Assembly (NCBI RefSeq): GCF_900129305.1
Contig: NZ_FQVB01000016.1
Location: forward strand, 32,872 to 96,871
Reading direction: 5' to 3'
Source: Desulfacinum infernum DSM 9756
GTDB taxonomy: Bacteria > Desulfobacterota > Syntrophobacteria > Syntrophobacterales > DSM-9756
Length of the DNA: 64,000 nt
The notes beneath the pieces are model-generated. The model was not told the origin of the DNA and did not search any database. It was given only the letters and a program-made list of their open reading frames with translations. Position numbers and translations under genes: made by a program. Positions 61,217-64,000 of the stretch are shown here, one piece after another; the first letter of the stretch is position 1, and each line of letters starts with the position of its first letter.

Positions 61217-62416
61217 ATGCCGAAACGCTACCGATTCGACCGCATGGAATGGGCCGGCTCATTGGGGGATTTGGGAACGCTCCTACCGCTCGCCCTGGGC
61301 ATGATCGTGGTGAACGGGCTGGATCCCGCGGGCCTTTTCTTTTCCGTGGGGATCTTCTACATCCTCTCCGGCCTTTACTTCAACCTGACCGTTCCCATTC
61401 AGCCCATGAAGGTCATCGGGGCCTATGCCATCGTCTCGGCCCTTCCCGCCACCCAGATCCTGGCCTCCGGCCTTCTCATCGGCGTCTTCCTCCTTGTCAT
61501 CGGCGTCACCGGAGCCATGGACGTGATCGGCCGATGGGTGCCCAAGCCCGTGGTGCGCGGAGTCCAGATGTCCACCGGGACGCTCCTCATGGCCCAGGGC
61601 GTTCGCTTCATGCTGGGAACGTCCACCTATCAGGCCCTGCGAAACGCCGCCGAACCCTACCTTTCGATTCAAAGCCTGGGACCGCTTCCCATCGGGATCG
61701 CTTTGGGGGTGCTGGGGACCTTTCTCACGCTGCTCCTTCTGGACAACCGAAAGCTCCCCGCAGGGCTGGTGGTGGTGGGCGGCGGACTTTTGCTGGGAGT
61801 CCTTTTCGGCACCGGGGACGGCTTCCGGGATCTATCCGTGGGCTTTTATCTGCCGTCCTGGATGCCGTTGGGCATGCCGTCCCGGGTGGATTTCAGCCTG
61901 GCCCTGGTGATGCTGGTGCTTCCCCAGATTCCCATGACTCTCGGAAACGCCGTCATCGCCTACGTGGATCTTTCCCGCGAATACTTCGGGGAAAGGAGCC
62001 GGCGTGTGACCTACCGGGCCGCGTGCGTCAGCATGGGTCTGGCCAACCTGGCGAGCTTTTTCCTGGGAGGGATGCCCATTTGCCATGGAGCCGGCGGACT
62101 GGCGGCCCACTATCGTTTCGGCGCACGAACGGCCGGATCCAATCTCATCATCGGCTCCCTCTTCGTCGTCCTGGCCCTGGTACTGGGAAAGCACGTCTAC
62201 ACCGCCAGCACGCTGATTCCCTTGGCGGTTCTCGGCGTGCTGCTCCTCTTCGCCGGGACCCAGCTGGCCCTCACCATCCTGGACATGAGGGAACGAAAGG
62301 ACCTGTTCGTGGTGCTGGTCATGCTGGGGATCACCCTGGCGTCCAACCTGGCCGCCGGTTTCATCGTCGGCATCCTGGTGGCCTATCTCCTTCGCTGGAA
62401 ACACCTGAACGTCTGA
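61217..62416 (+). CDS. MOT1-type sulfate/molybdate transporter
   Basis: The 399-residue membrane protein has about 11 hydrophobic segments and the MOT1 signatures SLGDLGTLLPL, LTVPIQPMKVIGAYA and GGMPICHGAGGLAAHYRFGARTAGSN. Such proteins carry molybdate or, in some bacteria, sulfate. Both fit an organism with sat and molybdopterin enzymes. GGAGG lies 6 bp before ATG 61217. It stands alone before trxC, which is on the other strand. Confidence 0.9.
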   Translation: MPKRYRFDRMEWAGSLGDLGTLLPLALGMIVVNGLDPAGLFFSVGIFYILSGLYFNLTVPIQPMKVIGAYAIVSALPATQILASGLLIGVFLLVIGVTGAMDVIGRWVPKPVVRGVQMSTGTLLMAQGVRFMLGTSTYQALRNAAEPYLSIQSLGPLPIGIALGVLGTFLTLLLLDNRKLPAGLVVVGGGLLLGVLFGTGDGFRDLSVGFYLPSWMPLGMPSRVDFSLALVMLVLPQIPMTLGNAVIAYVDLSREYFGERSRRVTYRAACVSMGLANLASFFLGGMPICHGAGGLAAHYRFGARTAGSNLIIGSLFVVLALVLGKHVYTASTLIPLAVLGVLLLFAGTQLALTILDMRERKDLFVVLVMLGITLASNLAAGFIVGILVAYLLRWKHLNV

Positions 62417-62581
62417 AGAGAACGAAAAACCCGGCGAACGCACCCAAGGCTTGTCACGCCTTACGCCGTTTCTCCGGAGCGACCGAGCCTTGCTGCAGGC
62501 TCTTTCGTCCACGGGCGATGGCCAGTCCAGAGGAATGCGGGCGTTTATAGGAATGGCAACCTTCGGCGCCGGCTGTGGAGA

Positions 62582-63019
62582 TCAATCCGTAAATTGCTCC
62601 ACCCAGCGCACCAGGGACGCGGCGTCCATGGCCCCCGAGCGCCTGGCCCGCTCCCGCCCGCCCTTGAAGATCACCACGGTGGGAATACTTCGGATGCCGT
62701 AACGGGCCGCAAGAGCCTGTTCCCGTTCCGTGTTGACCTTGAGAAACCGGGCGGAGGAAGCCAGTTTTCGGGCCGCCGTCTCAAAGGCGGGAGCCATCAT
62801 GCGGCACGGCCCGCACCAGGGCGCCCAAAAATCCACCACCACGGGGAGATCGGAACGGGTTATATGCTTTTCAAATGCATCGCCGCCCACTTCCAGGGGC
62901 TTACCCGGTAAAAGCTCGGCGGAGCATTTGCCGCAGACGGGATGGTTCATCAGCCGCAGCGCATCCACTCGGTTGACCGACGTGCAGCGGGGACAGACCA
63001 CATGGAGGGATTCCTTCAT
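62582..63019 (-). CDS. trxC: Thioredoxin 2 (TrxC)
   Basis: This 145-residue thioredoxin has an N-terminal zinc finger (Cys9, Cys12, Cys29, Cys32) and the active site WAPWCGPCRMMAP (Cys69 and Cys72). Other core motifs are VDFWAPWC and GIRSIPTVVIFKGG (cis-Pro). It reduces protein disulfides in the cytoplasm. AGGAGG precedes ATG 63019. The zinc finger marks TrxC rather than TrxA and is linked to oxidative stress. Confidence 0.94.
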   Translation of the reverse strand: MKESLHVVCPRCTSVNRVDALRLMNHPVCGKCSAELLPGKPLEVGGDAFEKHITRSDLPVVVDFWAPWCGPCRMMAPAFETAARKLASSARFLKVNTEREQALAARYGIRSIPTVVIFKGGRERARRSGAMDAASLVRWVEQFTD

Positions 63020-63161
63020 CGCACCACCTCCTCACGAGCGATCATCGTTCCGGTTGCGTTTTCCCCATCCCGTTAAGCACGGCCCGAGCCCGCCGCAAGC
63101 GTTGCCCCGCCTCGTCCTTCCTGGTTCTTTCGAACGAATCGATCCATTCTCCCTGGGCGCC

Positions 63162-63304
63162 TGTCCGAGAACTCCTCAAAGCGCCACTCCTGCGCAAGCG
63201 GGAGTCCATAAGCTGCCGGAAATCCTGGATCCCCGCTCCCCGTTCAAGCCGGGGACAAGCTTCGCGGGGATGACAAGTGGGCGTTGAACCGCGCAAATCA
63301 ATCG
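63162..63304 (-). repeat. MITE-like repeat (family R1), copy 4, inverted
   Basis: CTGTCCGAGAACTCC opens the unit, which carries the two core hairpins in reverse order (CTCCTGCGCAAGCGGGAG, then the CCCCGC/GCGGGGA arm split by a ~20-bp insertion) and GGGCGTTGAACCGCGC. It ends in the palindrome at 63305-63338. Confidence 0.7.
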
Positions 63305-63338
63305 TTTTCAGACAGCCTCCTACGAGGCTGTCCGAGAA
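63305..63338. repeat. 34-bp palindrome at the R1 end
   Basis: TTTTCAGACAGCCTC and GAGGCTGTCCGAGAA are complementary arms with two mismatches and a CTAC loop. This is the same terminal motif as in R1 copies. Confidence 0.65.
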
Positions 63339-63696
63339 CAAGTTTCCTTCATCAACCGACAAGGATTCCGTGGTCTTTCGTAGCCGCGAGGCTTCAGCCC
63401 CGCGGGGAACTTCGTCGAGTGCCTGTTATTCACATGAAAAAGCCAGTGGTTTCCACTGTCTCGATTTTTCGTTCCCTGACGGTCCGGGTGAGGCCCGCCA
63501 TGCCGATTGGATGAATGTACCTGCGCCGAGGCGATGTGCGTCCTGTGGGAGCGCCGCGAGGCGCGATGAGCCGGGAGCGGCCGCACCGCCACGGAATGGC
63601 CGGCCACCCCTTTCGCGGCTTTCGCCGCTCCCACACACCCCATCCCTGCCCCGTGCCCGTCCATAGGCATTCCGTTGAGACACGGAATGGGGGCTA
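63339..63696. other. Repeat-rich spacer without a gene
   Basis: These ~360 bp hold an R4-type fragment (63378-63410, CGTAGCCGCGAGGCTTCAGC) and a hairpin at 63668-63689 (CATTCCGT/ACGGAATG). Open frames here lack ribosome sites. Confidence 0.5.
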
Positions 63697-63730
63697 TTCT
63701 CGGACAGCCTCCTAGGAGCTTGTCCGAGAA
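63697..63730. repeat. 34-bp near-perfect palindrome at the insertion sequence boundary
   Basis: TTCTCGGACAGCCTCCTA pairs with its near-complement ending in TGTCCGAGAA. AT-rich insertion-sequence DNA begins at the very next base. Confidence 0.65.
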
Positions 63731-63776
63731 TTGATACACATGAGATGTTAATCTCATATGCATACGCTATTTGTAC

Positions 63777-63805
63777 TTGACAGTATAGTGCTACGCTGAT
63801 ATGTT
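63777..63805 (+). promoter_or_regulatory. Transposase promoter
   Basis: TTGACA (63777-63782) and TATGTT (63800-63805) are 17 bp apart. This is a good sigma-70-type pair, 40 bp before the transposase ATG. Confidence 0.65.
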
Positions 63806-63844
63806 GTTCCCATGAGCGTTAGACTCATTTGGGGGAGCGGCACT

Positions 63845-64000
63845 ATGATTCCATTCAAGACTGATCCGATTCAGTTCCGGCAACGGCAACTTTTTCCGAC
63901 TTATATATTCGACCTGCTGCCCAAGGATCACCCATGTTTTGTTTTTGATGATATTTTTCAGATGCTCGACACATCCAGTGTGGAAGAGCAATACAGTCCT
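63845..64000 (+). CDS. IS1182-family transposase, N-terminal part
   Basis: Only the first 52 residues are present: it begins MIPFKTDPIQFRQRQLFPT and contains FDLLPKDHPCFVFDDIF, typical of the N-terminus of IS1182-type (DDE) transposases. It is open to the window edge. The low-GC codon choice differs from its neighbours, consistent with recent transfer. Confidence 0.85.
   Translation, partial: MIPFKTDPIQFRQRQLFPTYIFDLLPKDHPCFVFDDIFQMLDTSSVEEQYSP

Larger units (their letters stand above)
63731..64000 (+). mobile_element. IS1182-family insertion sequence, left end (truncated by window)
   Basis: From 63731 base composition falls sharply toward A+T. The region has a small hairpin (63740-63757, ATGAGAT/ATCTCAT), a promoter and the start of a transposase gene. 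The right end is outside the window. The exact left terminus and any target duplication could not be confirmed. Confidence 0.75.

Overview
The window is GC-rich, protein-dense bacterial chromosome. It carries dissimilatory-type sulfate adenylyltransferase (sat), a heterodisulfide reductase/MvhD-type electron-transfer cluster, a NuoEFG-like diaphorase module, many chemoreceptors and two-component proteins, and three in-frame UGA codons that read best as selenocysteine. Together these suggest a strictly anaerobic, motile, sulfate-reducing member of the Desulfobacterota (Syntrophobacter/Desulfacinum-like). The genus is an inference from gene content, not something the sequence proves.

Layout. 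1-2.4 kb: the end of an unrecognised gene and a molybdopterin oxidoreductase. 2.4-4.3 kb: a compact minus-strand cassette of promoter, cobalamin riboswitch, intrinsic terminator, 35-residue peptide and radical SAM/SPASM enzyme, which looks like a vitamin-B12-controlled RiPP (CbpA/CbpB-like). 4.3-8.7 kb: a chemoreceptor, two secreted single-Cache proteins and an Hsp20. 8.8-14.2 kb: an operon of an HTH-HdrD fusion, a tandem HdrA and MvhD, in which HdrD and HdrA each have a UGA codon at a conserved Cys position. 14.4-20.2 kb: AsmA, CheW and a Cache chemoreceptor, and a lone cyclic-nucleotide-binding protein. 20.2-24.6 kb: a cobalt/nickel ECF transporter (K-L-M-Q-O order) behind a long leader that ends in an attenuator. 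24.6-34.2 kb: a degenerate kinase/receiver protein, a SEC-C/HEAT protein, aroK and aroQ, a DUF374 acyltransferase, fabH and a large PEP-synthase-like protein. 34.6-39.1 kb: NuoE/F/G-like genes and class II fructose-1,6-bisphosphatase. 39.1-51.3 kb: signalling, with a chemoreceptor bearing three tandem CZB domains, three large kinase proteins, an EamA exporter and a sigma-54 response regulator. 51.6-64 kb: a seleno-OsmC protein, Rrf2, MOSC, sat, a second lone cNMP-binding protein, a VKOR-thioredoxin fusion, a metallo-hydrolase, a cation antiporter, a MOT1-type sulfate/molybdate transporter and trxC. Dispersed palindromic repeats separate many of these genes, and an IS1182-type insertion sequence begins at the right edge.

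How it fits together. Sat activates sulfate, possibly supplied by the MOT1-type carrier. The seleno-Hdr/MvhD proteins and the NuoEFG-like module would move electrons between thiol/disulfide carriers, ferredoxin and NAD(H). The ECF transporter imports Co or Ni, and the B12 riboswitch links cobalamin status to the peptide/radical-SAM cassette. The lone Cache proteins, chemoreceptors and kinases form a sensory layer. No rRNA, tRNA, CRISPR array or prophage was seen.
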